Origin: Rhodothermaceae bacterium
Lineage (GTDB): Bacteria > Bacteroidota > Rhodothermia > Rhodothermales > Bin80
NCBI GenBank assembly: GCA_009838195.1
Contig: VXSC01000044.1
Span: 62,001 to 126,000, forward strand
Direction: 5' to 3'
DNA length: 64,000 nt
Shown: positions 44,909-54,004 of the stretch, piece by piece
Layout of the letters: the number at the start of each line of letters is the position of its first letter
How positions within the stretch are numbered: the first letter of the stretch is position 1
The notes under the pieces: model-generated
Databases searched by the model: none
What the model saw: only the letters and a program-made list of their open reading frames with translations
Told to the model about the DNA's origin: nothing
Made by a program: the position numbers and the translations under genes

Positions 44909-46519
44909 TTACAACTTGACGGTCAGTTGAAGTACTGCGCTCCTCCTTGTCAACATTTCGTCAATTTCGAAGCGAGAATCCTGCCGAGGCCCTGCATCAT
45001 CCGAAGGATAGAGATCCCACACATCACGTTCCTCTTCCGTATGCAGCCCGAGGTCTACTCGAATCCCATCTGTAAGTTGAAGCCCCGCGCCAAATGACAT
45101 GCCAAAACGATCTCCTATTTGTCGCCCATCTGGAGGGGAGACAGCTGCCGGATCTTTGTAGGGCGAAGAGCGAAATGCCAGCCCCCATCTGAGATCAACG
45201 AACCCGATTTCAAACTCGGTACCCAGAGCATAATTCAAGGCGACACCATATTCACTATCAATCACACGGTTCACCTCACTGAACACCTCTGCCCCTTCAC
45301 TCGAGCTCAATCTAAGCTGCGTCCAGTCAATAACCTCCGCTTCTCCCGTAAGCATGGCTATTCCACCATCCAGTCGCAGTCCGACCCCCAAACGCCATGG
45401 TGAACGCACTGAGTATTCGAAGAAACCATTGCCAATATCATCCGCGTGGTCACCATATGTAACAGAGCCTCCGAGATCAAATCGCGTGGTGAATTGCTCC
45501 CCGTAGCTTTCCTCAAAGTACGACCAGGTCGGAGATTCGAGCGTCACACCGAAGCGAATCCTGTCTCTCAAGTTTCCACTCATTCCGGCTCGGAGGTTGA
45601 TCCCAGCCATATCGGAACTCAATGTTTGTTGATAGTCAAGCTCGTTAAATCCCTCCAACAATGTACCGTCGTCAAGCAACACGTTATACTGATCAGCCGT
45701 GTTCTCATTCAAGATGTCACTTTCTGTAAAGTTGTAGTCGAAACGATAGTCACCGACAAAGATGTTTACAGAGGCACCTACCATAATATCTTTGGTTGCC
45801 TGCCATGCCAGTCCTGCATTCAACTCATACGCCTCCCCTGATTCTGAAACCAGGACCGACTGCTCGATTAAGGTACCCGGTACAACCGTTGAATAGAACG
45901 GGTATTCCCCCTGTTCATGAAGTTCCCTGAAGTACTCGAAGATTCCGCCGTTAAAAGCTGCAAAGGGTAAATCTGCCAACTCTCCAAGATCCCCATCCTG
46001 GTTTATGGAGTACTCGTTGTCAAATGGCAGGAAGGACGTCGAGATGGTGCTCTCAACATTCTCTCCGACAAAGTTGAGTCCACGTGAAAAGTCACGCGTC
46101 TGACTGAGTGCCAGCCCGCCAACCAATTTACCTCGTGCCACAGGTACATCGTACAGAAACGCCAAATTCCCTAAGCCTGTATTGTCCATTGATGTCGAAA
46201 CGACGTCACGGTCGAACCCGCCTGCCAAGATTTTGGAGTCATTTATAGCATCAAACCCTCTGAGGGATATCACGAGTTTATTGCCGTCTACATACCCTAA
46301 CCCAGCCGGATTACCGTACATAGCACTGTAATCTCCAAATCCAGCAAAACCACGTATAGACATCCCCGTCATACGTGCTCCCACCGACATATCACGCTGG
46401 TGCAGTCCCCATACTTCATCGGCTGTCTGCGCGATGGTCGGAGATACAGTAATCATCATAACTGTAGCGGTGATTGTACCGGCAGTAAATCTTCGAAGAA
46501 TGCGGACTGACTGTTTCAT
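44909..46519 (-). CDS. OMPP1/FadL/TodX-type outer-membrane protein
   Basis: A 536-residue beta-barrel protein with a signal peptide (residues 1-30, cleavage near PTIAQ). The start of the mature protein (SVGARMTGMSIRGFAGFGDYSAMYGNPAGLGY) has the alternating small and aromatic residues and the NPAGL motif typical of the FadL/OMPP1/TodX group and PorV-like proteins. The rest is predicted beta-strand ending in the aliphatic VLQLTVKL. FadL-type channels carry hydrophobic molecules such as fatty acids or hydrocarbons across the outer membrane. No specific ligand can be read. It lies downstream of a repeat lipoprotein on the same strand. Confidence 0.85.
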   Translation of the reverse strand: MKQSVRILRRFTAGTITATVMMITVSPTIAQTADEVWGLHQRDMSVGARMTGMSIRGFAGFGDYSAMYGNPAGLGYVDGNKLVISLRGFDAINDSKILAGGFDRDVVSTSMDNTGLGNLAFLYDVPVARGKLVGGLALSQTRDFSRGLNFVGENVESTISTSFLPFDNEYSINQDGDLGELADLPFAAFNGGIFEYFRELHEQGEYPFYSTVVPGTLIEQSVLVSESGEAYELNAGLAWQATKDIMVGASVNIFVGDYRFDYNFTESDILNENTADQYNVLLDDGTLLEGFNELDYQQTLSSDMAGINLRAGMSGNLRDRIRFGVTLESPTWSYFEESYGEQFTTRFDLGGSVTYGDHADDIGNGFFEYSVRSPWRLGVGLRLDGGIAMLTGEAEVIDWTQLRLSSSEGAEVFSEVNRVIDSEYGVALNYALGTEFEIGFVDLRWGLAFRSSPYKDPAAVSPPDGRQIGDRFGMSFGAGLQLTDGIRVDLGLHTEEERDVWDLYPSDDAGPRQDSRFEIDEMLTRRSAVLQLTVKL

Positions 46520-46641
46520 TGATCCTTCTTATTGTCTCTTGATGAATGTTTTGCGTTTTTTGTGAGCATACTCCCCCTAGATACTCCCGATTTAATTTCA
46601 GAAGCTGGTCTTGGGAAAAAAGCTTTTCTTTCCTTTGGAGA

Positions 46642-47841
46642 TTAGTTGCCTCTACGAGGCGCGGAACGGGTGCCTGAACGTTTTGCCGGAGTTGACGAGG
46701 TGCTCCCGCCAGACCTCGGCGCTGACCGAGTAACAGGTCTACTTGGTGGCGTTGAACGCGTTGTTGGTCTGCTTTGCGGCGTTGAACGTGTCGTCGGTCT
46801 GGAACTCGAACGGGTGCCCGATGACCCGCGGGTACGCGGCGTTGAACGCGTCGTTGGCCTCGAACTCGGACGGGTTCCCGATGAACTGCGGGTACGTGGC
46901 GTTGAACGCGTCGTTGGCCTCGAACTCGTACGGGTACCCGATGAACTGCGAGTGCGGGGCGTTGAACGCGTCGTCGGCCTGGTACTCGAACGAGTGCCCG
47001 ACGAGCTGCGAGTACGCGGCGTTGAACGTGTCGTTGGCCTGGTACTTGAACGGGTTCCGTTTATTGTGCCACGACGGACCGTTCCTCTGTCAGCAGGGAC
47101 GCTTCGTGTGACCCCACGACGAGTCCGTGAAACCGCTTCATCCTCACCCACCGAGCGCTGAACTCCACGGGTTCTGCTACCGGCTGCTACCACACCACCA
47201 CGGGTTCGACTCCTGGCCAGCACACTTTCCTGTTTACCTCGATCTGCTACTGCATTGCGCCGACCAACAAGAATATCATCCCGATCAGTCCCATAGCGGC
47301 CACCACGTGATCTCACCCCTCCACGACCGATCCGTGATCCGCGAGGACCATAGTTACCAGCATATCTTGCCCGATAGCCCCATGGGGTACCATAATATCC
47401 ATATCCCCAGTGAGAATATCCCCCTCCACCATAAGGATAACCGGCATAGAAGTAAGGATCATACCACCCGTAGCGATAAGGAGACGAGTATAAAAACGGC
47501 CTGCCCCAACCAAAGCTCAGATACAGACTCGAGCCACCATACCAGTAGTCATCATAAAAGGGATCGTAAAACGGGTCAAACGAATAAGGATGACCATAAA
47601 AGGTAGCAAAGTGCCTGCGATAGCGTGACGAGCGGTAGTAATAATGGTCGTAATAGTAATTGTCCACCACAACACTATCTCCGTGCGGAGTACTGTACTC
47701 TGTAACCTCTTGATAATCTGGCTCCCTCTCGAAATAACTCGAACCCAACTGGGTATAGCACCCTGCAGTGAATAACAAAGTCCCTAGGATGAGACTAATA
47801 CTGGACACTGTTCCTGTTGATTTTTTTGAATGCTCTTTCAT
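46642..47841 (-). CDS. Lipoprotein with Tyr/Gly-rich middle and Arg/Ser/Thr repeat tail
   Basis: A 399-residue protein I cannot assign to a family. The N terminus is a lipoprotein signal (SLILGTLLFTAGC, Cys at residue 28). Residues about 60-175 are extremely rich in Tyr, Gly, Trp and Phe (YYYDHYYYRSS, YGWYDPYFYAGYPYGGGGY). From about 250 the chain consists of 20-residue units of the form GTRSSTRPTTRSTPRTRSSS. This basic, low-complexity tail could bind polyanions such as peptidoglycan-linked polymers, LPS or nucleic acid; that is inference. The frame is conserved through the repeats, so the coding assignment is good despite the odd composition. Confidence 0.8.
   Translation of the reverse strand: MKEHSKKSTGTVSSISLILGTLLFTAGCYTQLGSSYFEREPDYQEVTEYSTPHGDSVVVDNYYYDHYYYRSSRYRRHFATFYGHPYSFDPFYDPFYDDYWYGGSSLYLSFGWGRPFLYSSPYRYGWYDPYFYAGYPYGGGGYSHWGYGYYGTPWGYRARYAGNYGPRGSRIGRGGVRSRGGRYGTDRDDILVGRRNAVADRGKQESVLARSRTRGGVVAAGSRTRGVQRSVGEDEAVSRTRRGVTRSVPADRGTVRRGTINGTRSSTRPTTRSTPRTRSSSGTRSSTRPTTRSTPRTRSSSGTRTSSRPTTRSTPRTRSSSGTRPSSRPTTRSTPRTRGSSGTRSSSRPTTRSTPQSRPTTRSTPPSRPVTRSAPRSGGSTSSTPAKRSGTRSAPRRGN
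46777..47058 (-). repeat. 60-bp tandem repeats inside the lipoprotein gene
   Basis: Four full 60-bp units (46819-47058) and a partial one encode GTR-[S/T/P]-S-[S/T]-RPTTRSTPRTR-[S/G]-SS. The period is exact, so the units line up base for base. Differences between units are mostly single substitutions. Such arrays change copy number easily by slippage or recombination. Confidence 0.9.
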
Positions 47842-47904
47842 GAGTCCATCGCTTGTCTGGTGGGGATGAGTGGTAACTCGCTATGCTCAGGTTTGGTTCG
47901 GTAA

Positions 47905-48261
47905 TATACTAGACGCTACTGCCAACCGAAAGGTAGCACATGCGTCTATGTAATTGGACCCGCAAATATCGGACCACTCGCGAAAAAAGCCGGTATGGTG
48001 ATCTTGATTAACACTGACATTATGTCGTAAATCCAGGGGAATCAGATACGGAATCCCACTTCACGACCGACAGGATTTCTGGGGAATTCTGCAGTCACTG
48101 CACGGATATGCGGAGGCACCGGTGAGGATGCCAACGTCAGAGTTCTGCGGGATTCAATAAAGGTGCTGACTTCAGGGGCATTGCCGGAGACTCCTGAGAA
48201 AACCGATTTGGAACACATAGTGAATCCTGCGTTACACGGGGACCATCCAGTTTATGATTGA
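47905..48261 (+). pseudogene. Probable degenerate gene upstream of the aldo/keto reductase
   Basis: One frame stays open from 47905 to a TGA at 48259-48261 except for a single TAA at 48028-48030. The first part reads VYVIGPANIGPLAKKAGMVI before the stop. The second part (76 codons) reads RPTGFLGNSAVTARICGGTG, then DANVRVLRDSIKVL. No in-frame ATG lies after the TAA. The final TGA overlaps the ATG of the aldo/keto reductase as TGATG, the arrangement of coupled operon genes. I do not recognise the family. It looks like the 3' part of an old gene, truncated upstream and interrupted by one stop, or an assembly error. The 60 bp before 47905 hold nothing obvious. Confidence 0.5.
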
Positions 48262-49232
48262 TGAACTATCGACTGCTCGGCCGAACCGGATTTCCTGTGA
48301 GCGAAATTGGGTACGGTATGTGGGGAATGTCCGGCTGGAAAGATTCCGATGATACCCAGTCCATGGAGTCTATGCAACGCGCAGTAGACCTCGGTTGCAC
48401 GTTTTTTGATACGGCCTGGGCGTACGGAGATGGCCATAGTGAAAGCCTCCTAGGGAAGTTAGTACGAGCTAACCCTGACAAACGCCTCTATACAGCATCA
48501 AAGGTTCCACCAAGGAATCGAGCTTGGCCCAGCCAACGTGAACATACTCTTGACGACTGTTATCCTCCTGCTTACGTCCGCAGGTATATTGACTTGAGTC
48601 TAATAAATACAGGCCTGGAACAACTGGACCTCATGCAACTCCATACATGGGAAGATTCGTGGCTGGATGATGACCGCTGGATCCAGGAACTCCAAAGCGC
48701 AAAAGAGAATGGAAAAATCGGATCCATTGGGATCAGTCTCAATCGATGGGAACCATGGAACGGTATCAAAGCAGTACGAAGTGGGCTCGTAGACTGTGTC
48801 CAAGTGATCTACAATATCTTTGACCAGAACCCTGTTGACGAGCTCTTTCCTGCCTGCGAAGAGCATAACGTGGGGATCATTGCCCGTGTCCCCTTTGATG
48901 AAGGCACACTGACGGGTACGATCACACTCGACTCAACTTGGCCCGAAGGAGACTGGCGCAATACCTATTTTGTAGAAGAAAATTTGCGAAGCAGCGTGGC
49001 ACATGTTGAGCCGCTGCGAGCGATTGTGCCCCCAAACAGTAGCATGCCCGAAATGGCTCTCCGCTTTATCCTGAGTAATCCAACCGTAAGCACTACGATT
49101 CCGGGAATGCGTAAACTGAACCATGTGGTGGCTAACATTGCAGCCAGTGATCGAGGCCCTCTGGGACCCTCTCTACTCCAAACCCTTTATAATCACCGCT
49201 GGGACCGTGAACCTACATCCTGGTCGCAATAA
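48261..49232 (+). CDS. Aldo/keto reductase
   Basis: A 323-residue NADP(H)-dependent oxidoreductase of the AKR (TIM-barrel) superfamily. It has MNYRLLGRTGFPVSEIGYGM at the start, the catalytic D-x-x-x-Y set in FFDTAWAYGDGHSE, Lys in YTASKVPP, His in LMQLHTWED, and the cofactor-binding end (RFILSNPTVSTTIPGM). It probably reduces a sugar or small carbonyl; the substrate is not readable. The ATG at 48261 shares a base with the stop of the upstream degenerate frame; a TTG one codon earlier is the alternative. Confidence 0.92.
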   Translation: MNYRLLGRTGFPVSEIGYGMWGMSGWKDSDDTQSMESMQRAVDLGCTFFDTAWAYGDGHSESLLGKLVRANPDKRLYTASKVPPRNRAWPSQREHTLDDCYPPAYVRRYIDLSLINTGLEQLDLMQLHTWEDSWLDDDRWIQELQSAKENGKIGSIGISLNRWEPWNGIKAVRSGLVDCVQVIYNIFDQNPVDELFPACEEHNVGIIARVPFDEGTLTGTITLDSTWPEGDWRNTYFVEENLRSSVAHVEPLRAIVPPNSSMPEMALRFILSNPTVSTTIPGMRKLNHVVANIAASDRGPLGPSLLQTLYNHRWDREPTSWSQ

Positions 49233-49314
49233 CCTCTGAACCCACTGCCTTCGATCTGCCAATTGCTACCCCGCCAAATCACTGCATCTGACCGCCACAC
49301 ACACGTGGCATCTT

Positions 49315-51738
49315 ATGTACCGCGTAGCTTTTTTTATTCCACTGCTTTTTACCGCACAGGTGGCTGCACAGTCCTGGGGGACGGTTCAGGGTACGGTCAC
49401 TGAATCCGGGAACGGACTGCCACTTCCGGGAGTGAGCATTCTGGTCAACGACACAAATTTTGGTACGGCCTCAAATGACTCTGGAAGCTATACCCTACAG
49501 CTTCCTACAGGGAGATATGCTCTGCGATTTTCGTATGTGGGGTTTGCCAGTCGCCTTGATTCTGTAGTCGTATCATCGCGCTCCATTACGACTCTGGACG
49601 TCCAACTTGTCCCCACGATCTTAGAAGGCGAAGAGCTAGTGGTAGAAGACGAGACTATACTTGGCGCCGGTGTGCAACAGATTGCACCGGAGCAGGTGCG
49701 CCGGATGCCGTCTCCCTTCAAAGGATTTCAGGCGCTCCTCGTGCTACCCGGTGTATCGGCCAACAATGAGCTCTCCAACCAATACTCTGTGCGCGGAGGA
49801 GGATTCAACGAGAATCTGATCTTCCTTAACGGCTTCGAAATTCATATGCCGTTTCGCCCAAGACAAGGTGAGCAGGAAGGGCTAGGACTCTTTAACCCGG
49901 AATTGGCACGTCGCATTACCCTTTATACTGGAGGGTTCCCTACGAAGTATGGAGGCAAGATCTCTTCTGCATTGGATATTGAATACGCTCCATCAACAAA
50001 TTTTACAACCAGTGCAACCCTGTCCCTACTTGATGGAACTGCAACAGCCGCGGCAACCAGTGGATCATTCTCCTGGCAAATTGGACTTCGTAAAGCGAGA
50101 GCTCGACGTTTTTTCTCAACCCAAGAGCTGAAAGGTAACTACCAACCTGATTACCAGGACGTCCAGACACGACTTACCTACCGCCTGACTCCCCGTCATG
50201 AACTTGAATTTGTTGGACTTTATGCAGATCATGAATTCCGGCTGGATCCGCGCGGACGGCGGACATTTTACGGGACGGTGTCTGCAGACGGCGGCTCCTC
50301 AGATATTCGATCCGTCTGGCTTTCCTATTCCAGTAACAGCGAAGAAGTCGATGGATATCAAACCGGCCTTGCCGGACTACGCCTGAGAAATCACGTGGGT
50401 ACAAGATGGACGCTCCAACACGATGTGAGCCTGTACATGACACAGGAGCGGGAGTCCTACACACTTGAAGGAAATGCCGTGCTGTATGATATTGTCACTG
50501 ACAGCAATGCTGACCGTCTAGAAATTCCGAGGGGTCTGGCGCGTCAGGAAGATTTGGCAAATAACACAATCACCGTAACCACTCTGGCAGGCCGGGGCCT
50601 CTACCACTGGACCAGTAGCAGGCATGTGGTTGAGTCTGGCTGGCATCTAAAACGATTCGCCTTTGATGACAGACTCATGGAGGAATCCATTGTCCTGGGA
50701 AAAGACCTCGAGATGGAACCCGTTCGGATTGTTGTAGACAGCCTCAAGGGAACCACAACGCTCAATACTTCGCAGATTAGCCTGCATGTCGAAGATTCCT
50801 ACAGCGTCAATGAGGTGACCCTCCTGAACGCAGGTATCCGGACAGATTGGTATGAGTTCAATCAAGAATGGACTTTTTCACCCCGAGCAAGCCTGCGTTA
50901 TGAAGCATCGAAAGAACTAACCCTCACTGCATCGGTGGGTATTTACTATCAGCAGCCTACGTACCGCGAGCTGCGTGGCACTCCGGGAGCAGATGTGCCG
51001 CTTGCCCAATCTCTGAACCGTTCCCTTCGCTCACAGCGCTCCGTACAAATGACCGGCGGCGCAGAACTCTTTGTGCCACAAAGAAGGCTCTACCTGCGCG
51101 GCGAAGCCTACTATAAGAAACTGGCAAACCTGATCAGTTACTCCCTAGAAAATGTGAGAATTAACTACAGCGGACTCAACGACGCAAGCGGTCATGTGTA
51201 CGGCCTGGATCTTCAGGCCAGAGGGGAATTTGTGCCCGGCATGGAAAGCTGGATCAATTACAGCTTCATGGTTGCACGTGAGCGATTTCTTCCGCAGTAT
51301 ACCACACATCTGAATGCTGGCCTACGGCCCAGACCTACAGACCAGCGCCATACCGTCGCTCTGTTTGTGCAGGACTACATCCCGATGGACCCCACCTGGA
51401 AGCTGCATATGCGTATTCTGTTCGGGAGTGGCCTCACATATACTCCTCCAATCCCAGGTGAACGTATTGGAAGCGTTGTCACCCAAATTCCAGGAAACAG
51501 GCACTCCGCCAGATACCCCGAATTCCGGCGAATTGACTTTGGGACCACAAAGATTATCACCTTGAGTAATCGCCCAAGACCTTTGCAGTTGGAAATAACC
51601 GCCGAGATGCTGAACATATTTGACATCATCAACACCGTTGCCTACTCCTGGCTGCCAGATGCAACCGGCATCTGGCAGCGTATTCCAACACGCCTGACCC
51701 CGCGTACTATCAATCTACGACTGCGTACATCATTTTGA
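49315..51738 (+). CDS. TonB-dependent receptor with carboxypeptidase-like N-terminal domain
   Basis: An 807-residue outer-membrane receptor. A signal peptide (residues 1-18, ending VAAQ) is followed by a CarboxypepD_reg-like beta-sandwich (about 22-105: GTVQGTVTESGNGLPLPGVS) found in Bacteroidota-type receptors. Then come the plug domain (QALLVLPGVSANNELSNQYS, SVRGGGFNENLIFLNG) and the 22-strand barrel, ending in IINLRLRTSF-like terminal Phe. It imports a ligand powered by TonB; no SusD partner gene is adjacent, which argues against a classic polysaccharide locus. The ligand is unknown. Confidence 0.92.
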   Translation: MYRVAFFIPLLFTAQVAAQSWGTVQGTVTESGNGLPLPGVSILVNDTNFGTASNDSGSYTLQLPTGRYALRFSYVGFASRLDSVVVSSRSITTLDVQLVPTILEGEELVVEDETILGAGVQQIAPEQVRRMPSPFKGFQALLVLPGVSANNELSNQYSVRGGGFNENLIFLNGFEIHMPFRPRQGEQEGLGLFNPELARRITLYTGGFPTKYGGKISSALDIEYAPSTNFTTSATLSLLDGTATAAATSGSFSWQIGLRKARARRFFSTQELKGNYQPDYQDVQTRLTYRLTPRHELEFVGLYADHEFRLDPRGRRTFYGTVSADGGSSDIRSVWLSYSSNSEEVDGYQTGLAGLRLRNHVGTRWTLQHDVSLYMTQERESYTLEGNAVLYDIVTDSNADRLEIPRGLARQEDLANNTITVTTLAGRGLYHWTSSRHVVESGWHLKRFAFDDRLMEESIVLGKDLEMEPVRIVVDSLKGTTTLNTSQISLHVEDSYSVNEVTLLNAGIRTDWYEFNQEWTFSPRASLRYEASKELTLTASVGIYYQQPTYRELRGTPGADVPLAQSLNRSLRSQRSVQMTGGAELFVPQRRLYLRGEAYYKKLANLISYSLENVRINYSGLNDASGHVYGLDLQARGEFVPGMESWINYSFMVARERFLPQYTTHLNAGLRPRPTDQRHTVALFVQDYIPMDPTWKLHMRILFGSGLTYTPPIPGERIGSVVTQIPGNRHSARYPEFRRIDFGTTKIITLSNRPRPLQLEITAEMLNIFDIINTVAYSWLPDATGIWQRIPTRLTPRTINLRLRTSF

Positions 51739-51904
51739 ATAACTATTCCCTTCGTCAACCGGTAAGCCTGACCGTCGTCTCCGACCGGGATTCACCTCAA
51801 TGGCAACCCAATACATTGGATTTTGTATCACACGCCTACAATTGATCTGTTGAAGTATTCTGACCAGACGTAACAAAACCTTTTGCGCCTCTGTCACGGC
51901 GCAT

Positions 51905-52555
51905 TTGCAGTCCCTGCCTCCTCTCTGTCGGTATTCGCTTTTCCTGGCACTGATGGTGCTTGGGTCACTGGCTGGAACTGAGGCTGCTGCCCAAGCTCCC
52001 TTAAAACCCGCAAAAGCTGCTGCATACAGCATCGTTCTGCCAGGGCTCGGACATAAATATGCCAATGGGGGCAGGTGGAGTCGACGCGCAGCACTCTATA
52101 CCATTGCAGATGCGATTCTCGTAGCAGGCCTGGTCACAAGTGAATGGCAGCGCAGACACCTAGTTGAAAGCTATCAGACATGGGCTGCATCCTATGCCGG
52201 TGTCACGAATGCAGGCAAAGATCGTCGGTTTTATATCACCATCGGGAATCATCTTTCGTCTGATGAATATCGTGAAGCCCAGCTGCGAAACCGGCGCGTT
52301 GACTTAGTCAATTATGTAGATGATCCGGCGTTCCACTGGACATGGCAAAACATACAGGATCTCCAGCGATATCGAGACCTCCGAAGAAGCTCCGAGTCGT
52401 GGGCACAGCAAAGAGGAGGAATTATCGCCGCACTCGTAGCCAACCGTGTAGTCTCCAGTGTATCCGCTCTGCTTGCGGCCCGGCGCAAGCGTGAAAGTAG
52501 CCTGCAGATCGCCGTCATTCCCGGTCCCACCGTTCAAGTTGCGTTTACCATGTAG
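51905..52555 (+). CDS. DUF5683-like membrane or exported protein
   Basis: A 216-residue protein resembling the DUF5683 family (KAAAYSIVLPGLGHKYANGGRW, then AALYTIADAILVAGL), which is common in Bacteroidota-related bacteria and has no known role. A TTG at 51905 gives a signal-peptide-like start (cleavage near EAAAQ). The frame is open upstream to 51854 without ATG; the first ATG (51953) would remove most of the hydrophobic leader. A second hydrophobic stretch near residue 175 follows. It ends 86 bp before tRNA-Val. Confidence 0.75.
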   Translation: MQSLPPLCRYSLFLALMVLGSLAGTEAAAQAPLKPAKAAAYSIVLPGLGHKYANGGRWSRRAALYTIADAILVAGLVTSEWQRRHLVESYQTWAASYAGVTNAGKDRRFYITIGNHLSSDEYREAQLRNRRVDLVNYVDDPAFHWTWQNIQDLQRYRDLRRSSESWAQQRGGIIAALVANRVVSSVSALLAARRKRESSLQIAVIPGPTVQVAFTM

Positions 52556-52641
52556 TTTATGTGTACTCGTGCTGGAGATTAATTTGAACTCTTCCAGGAC
52601 AAGCGAATCCGCAAAAACCCGTACCTTGGGGAATCTATCAC

Positions 52642-52715
52642 GGGTCCTTAGCTCAGTTGGTTAGAGCGCTACGTTGACATCGTAGAGGTCGATGGTTCGA
52701 ATCCATTAGGACCCA
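52642..52715 (+). tRNA. tRNA-Val (anticodon GAC)
   Basis: A 74-nt cloverleaf. The acceptor GGGTCCT pairs fully with AGGACCC; the D arm is GCTC-AGTTGGTTA-GAGC. The anticodon stem CTACG/CGTAG holds loop TTGACAT, giving anticodon GAC. The T arm is GATGG-TTCGAAT-CCATT. The discriminator is A and the following bases are CCG, so CCA is not encoded and must be added enzymatically. Confidence 0.95.
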
Positions 52716-52771
52716 CCGATCAGATCTGTATGTTCTGATTTCTTTGTTCTTCGAATCAAACACTTACTATC

Positions 52772-53290
52772 ATCGCAAAAAATATACAAACACGCATTAA
52801 TGATGCCATTGATGCAAACATAGTACGAGTTGTTGATCCACAGGGAAAACATGGCGTGTACTCGCTAGAGAAAGCCATGGAAATGGCGCAGGAGCAGGCT
52901 CTGGATCTCGTTGAAATCGCACCTAATGCCGACCCCCCTGTCTGTAAGATTATGGATTATGGGAAGTTTCTCTATGAGAAAAATAAAAAGGAGCGCGATG
53001 CCCGCAAAAAACAACATCAGACACAACTCAAAGAAATCCGGTTTCGCCCTCGCACAGACACTCATGACTTTGAGTTCAAGGCAAAGCATGCCCGGGAATT
53101 TCTTATGGATGGTCATAAAGTGCGTGCCTATGTCCAATTCAGGGGCCGTGACATCATCTATAAGGAGCAGGGAATGCTCATCCTTGCGCGGCTCGTTGAT
53201 GCCCTGAAAGAGGTTTCCAAGCTGGATCAGGAACCCCGAATGGAGGGCCGACGCATGACTGCGATACTGACTCCATTAAAACCAAAGTAA
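52772..53290 (+). CDS. infC: Translation initiation factor IF-3 with non-AUG start
   Basis: Initiation factor that binds the 30S subunit and checks the start codon. The C domain ([20 protein letters not shown]) and linker are normal. The frame carries a full N domain upstream of the first GTG (52856): [20 protein letters not shown] precedes [20 protein letters not shown], so starting at that GTG would delete half the domain. No ATG, GTG or TTG lies in frame before it. The best start is ATC at 52772 (or the ATC just before it), giving about 172 residues, the normal length. Rare AUU/AUC starts are a known feature of infC that allows IF-3 to limit its own synthesis. It heads the infC-rpmI-rplT operon. 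Confidence 0.9.
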   Translation: MAKNIQTRINDAIDANIVRVVDPQGKHGVYSLEKAMEMAQEQALDLVEIAPNADPPVCKIMDYGKFLYEKNKKERDARKKQHQTQLKEIRFRPRTDTHDFEFKAKHAREFLMDGHKVRAYVQFRGRDIIYKEQGMLILARLVDALKEVSKLDQEPRMEGRRMTAILTPLKPK

Positions 53291-53345
53291 CTGGGAACCT
53301 AGTCTTATTCCTGTGGTTCACTTGGGTTCTGATTATTTCGGAACG

Positions 53346-53543
53346 ATGCCGAAGATTAAATCCAACAGCGGTGCAAAAAAACGTTTTTCCCGCACGGCCT
53401 CTGGGCGGCTAAAGCGTGCGCATGCGTACAAGAGTCATATCCTGACCAAAAAGAGCCGTAAGCGTAAGCGGGAGCTAGGGAAAAAGACGTTGATCGATAA
53501 AAGTGATGAACCGCGCATCAATCGCCTGTTAGGATCCTCCTAG
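53346..53543 (+). CDS. rpmI: 50S ribosomal protein L35
   Basis: 65-residue large-subunit protein bL35. [20 protein letters not shown] is the family start, and the rest is the usual Lys/Arg-rich chain with [16 protein letters not shown]. An ATG-like upstream codon at 53313 adds 11 non-family residues and was not used. The gene is 55 bp after infC and 21 bp before rplT, the standard order. Confidence 0.96.
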   Translation: MPKIKSNSGAKKRFSRTASGRLKRAHAYKSHILTKKSRKRKRELGKKTLIDKSDEPRINRLLGSS

Positions 53544-53564
53544 TGATCGAAACATTCTTGAATT

Positions 53565-53933
53565 ATGCCACGCGCACGTAATAGGGTCGCCTCCCGCCAG
53601 CGAAGAAAAAAAGTCCTTGGTATGGCCAAGGGATACTGGGGGAGTCGAAGTAAAGTATATACCGTAGCAAAACATGCGGTTGATAAAGGACTGGAGTATT
53701 CCTACAGGGATCGTCGTAAGCGTAAGCAGCAGTTCAGGCGACTCTGGATTGCTCGTATTAATGCAGCCGCACGCCTCCACGGTACAACCTACTCACGCCT
53801 GTCCGGTGCACTTCGTAAACAGGAAATTGCCCTGAATCGAAAGGTTCTCGCGGATCTGGCCATGAACGAGCCTGCAGCCTTTGCACGCGTTGTGCAGGAA
53901 GCCCATCAAGCGGATGACGCAATACCTGCCTAA
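53565..53933 (+). CDS. rplT: 50S ribosomal protein L20
   Basis: 122-residue bL20, which binds 23S rRNA early in assembly. Typical features are [39 protein letters not shown] and [20 protein letters not shown]. In several bacteria L20 also represses its own operon. The last 20 bp of the gene overlap, in the +1 frame, the Phe-rich leader peptide that precedes pheS. Confidence 0.97.
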   Translation: MPRARNRVASRQRRKKVLGMAKGYWGSRSKVYTVAKHAVDKGLEYSYRDRRKRKQQFRRLWIARINAAARLHGTTYSRLSGALRKQEIALNRKVLADLAMNEPAAFARVVQEAHQADDAIPA

Positions 53934-53967
53934 CGCATTTTTCTTTTTCGGTACCTTACCTGGCTAG
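53914..53967 (+). CDS. Phe-rich leader peptide of the pheS-pheT attenuator
   Basis: A 17-codon frame, ATG at 53914 to TAG at 53965-53967, encoding [17 protein letters not shown]. Codons 9-12 are TTT TTC TTT TTC, four consecutive Phe codons, at the position where a leader peptide would sense charged tRNA-Phe. The ATG lies inside the end of rplT in another frame, so it may be translated by coupling. The TAG overlaps the 5' arm of the candidate antiterminator (53966-53971). E. coli pheM, the pheST leader, is likewise short and Phe-rich, though not similar in sequence. Translation is inferred from codon content and position. Confidence 0.7.
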   Translation: MTQYLPNAFFFFGTLPG

Positions 53968-54004
53968 GGGCCGAATGTATGAAGGTGAGCACATTCCCGC
54001 CCCT
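53966..54004 (+). promoter_or_regulatory. Candidate antiterminator pairing of the phe attenuator
   Basis: AGGGGC (53966-53971) is exactly complementary to GCCCCT (53999-54004), with one more U-G pair outside. The second segment contains most of the 5' arm of the downstream terminator (53996-54001), so both structures cannot form together. A ribosome stalled on the Phe codons (53938-53949) would leave AGGGGC free and favour this pairing. A ribosome at the TAG (53965-53967) would cover it and favour termination. Confidence 0.6.

Noticed and set aside
46646-47161. Plus-strand frame of 171 codons with repeats of GVERVVGLELERVP
   Set aside because: It is the antisense of the 60-bp repeats of the lipoprotein gene; a 60-bp period keeps all frames open. 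The minus-strand frame has a lipoprotein signal and coherent domains, this one has neither.
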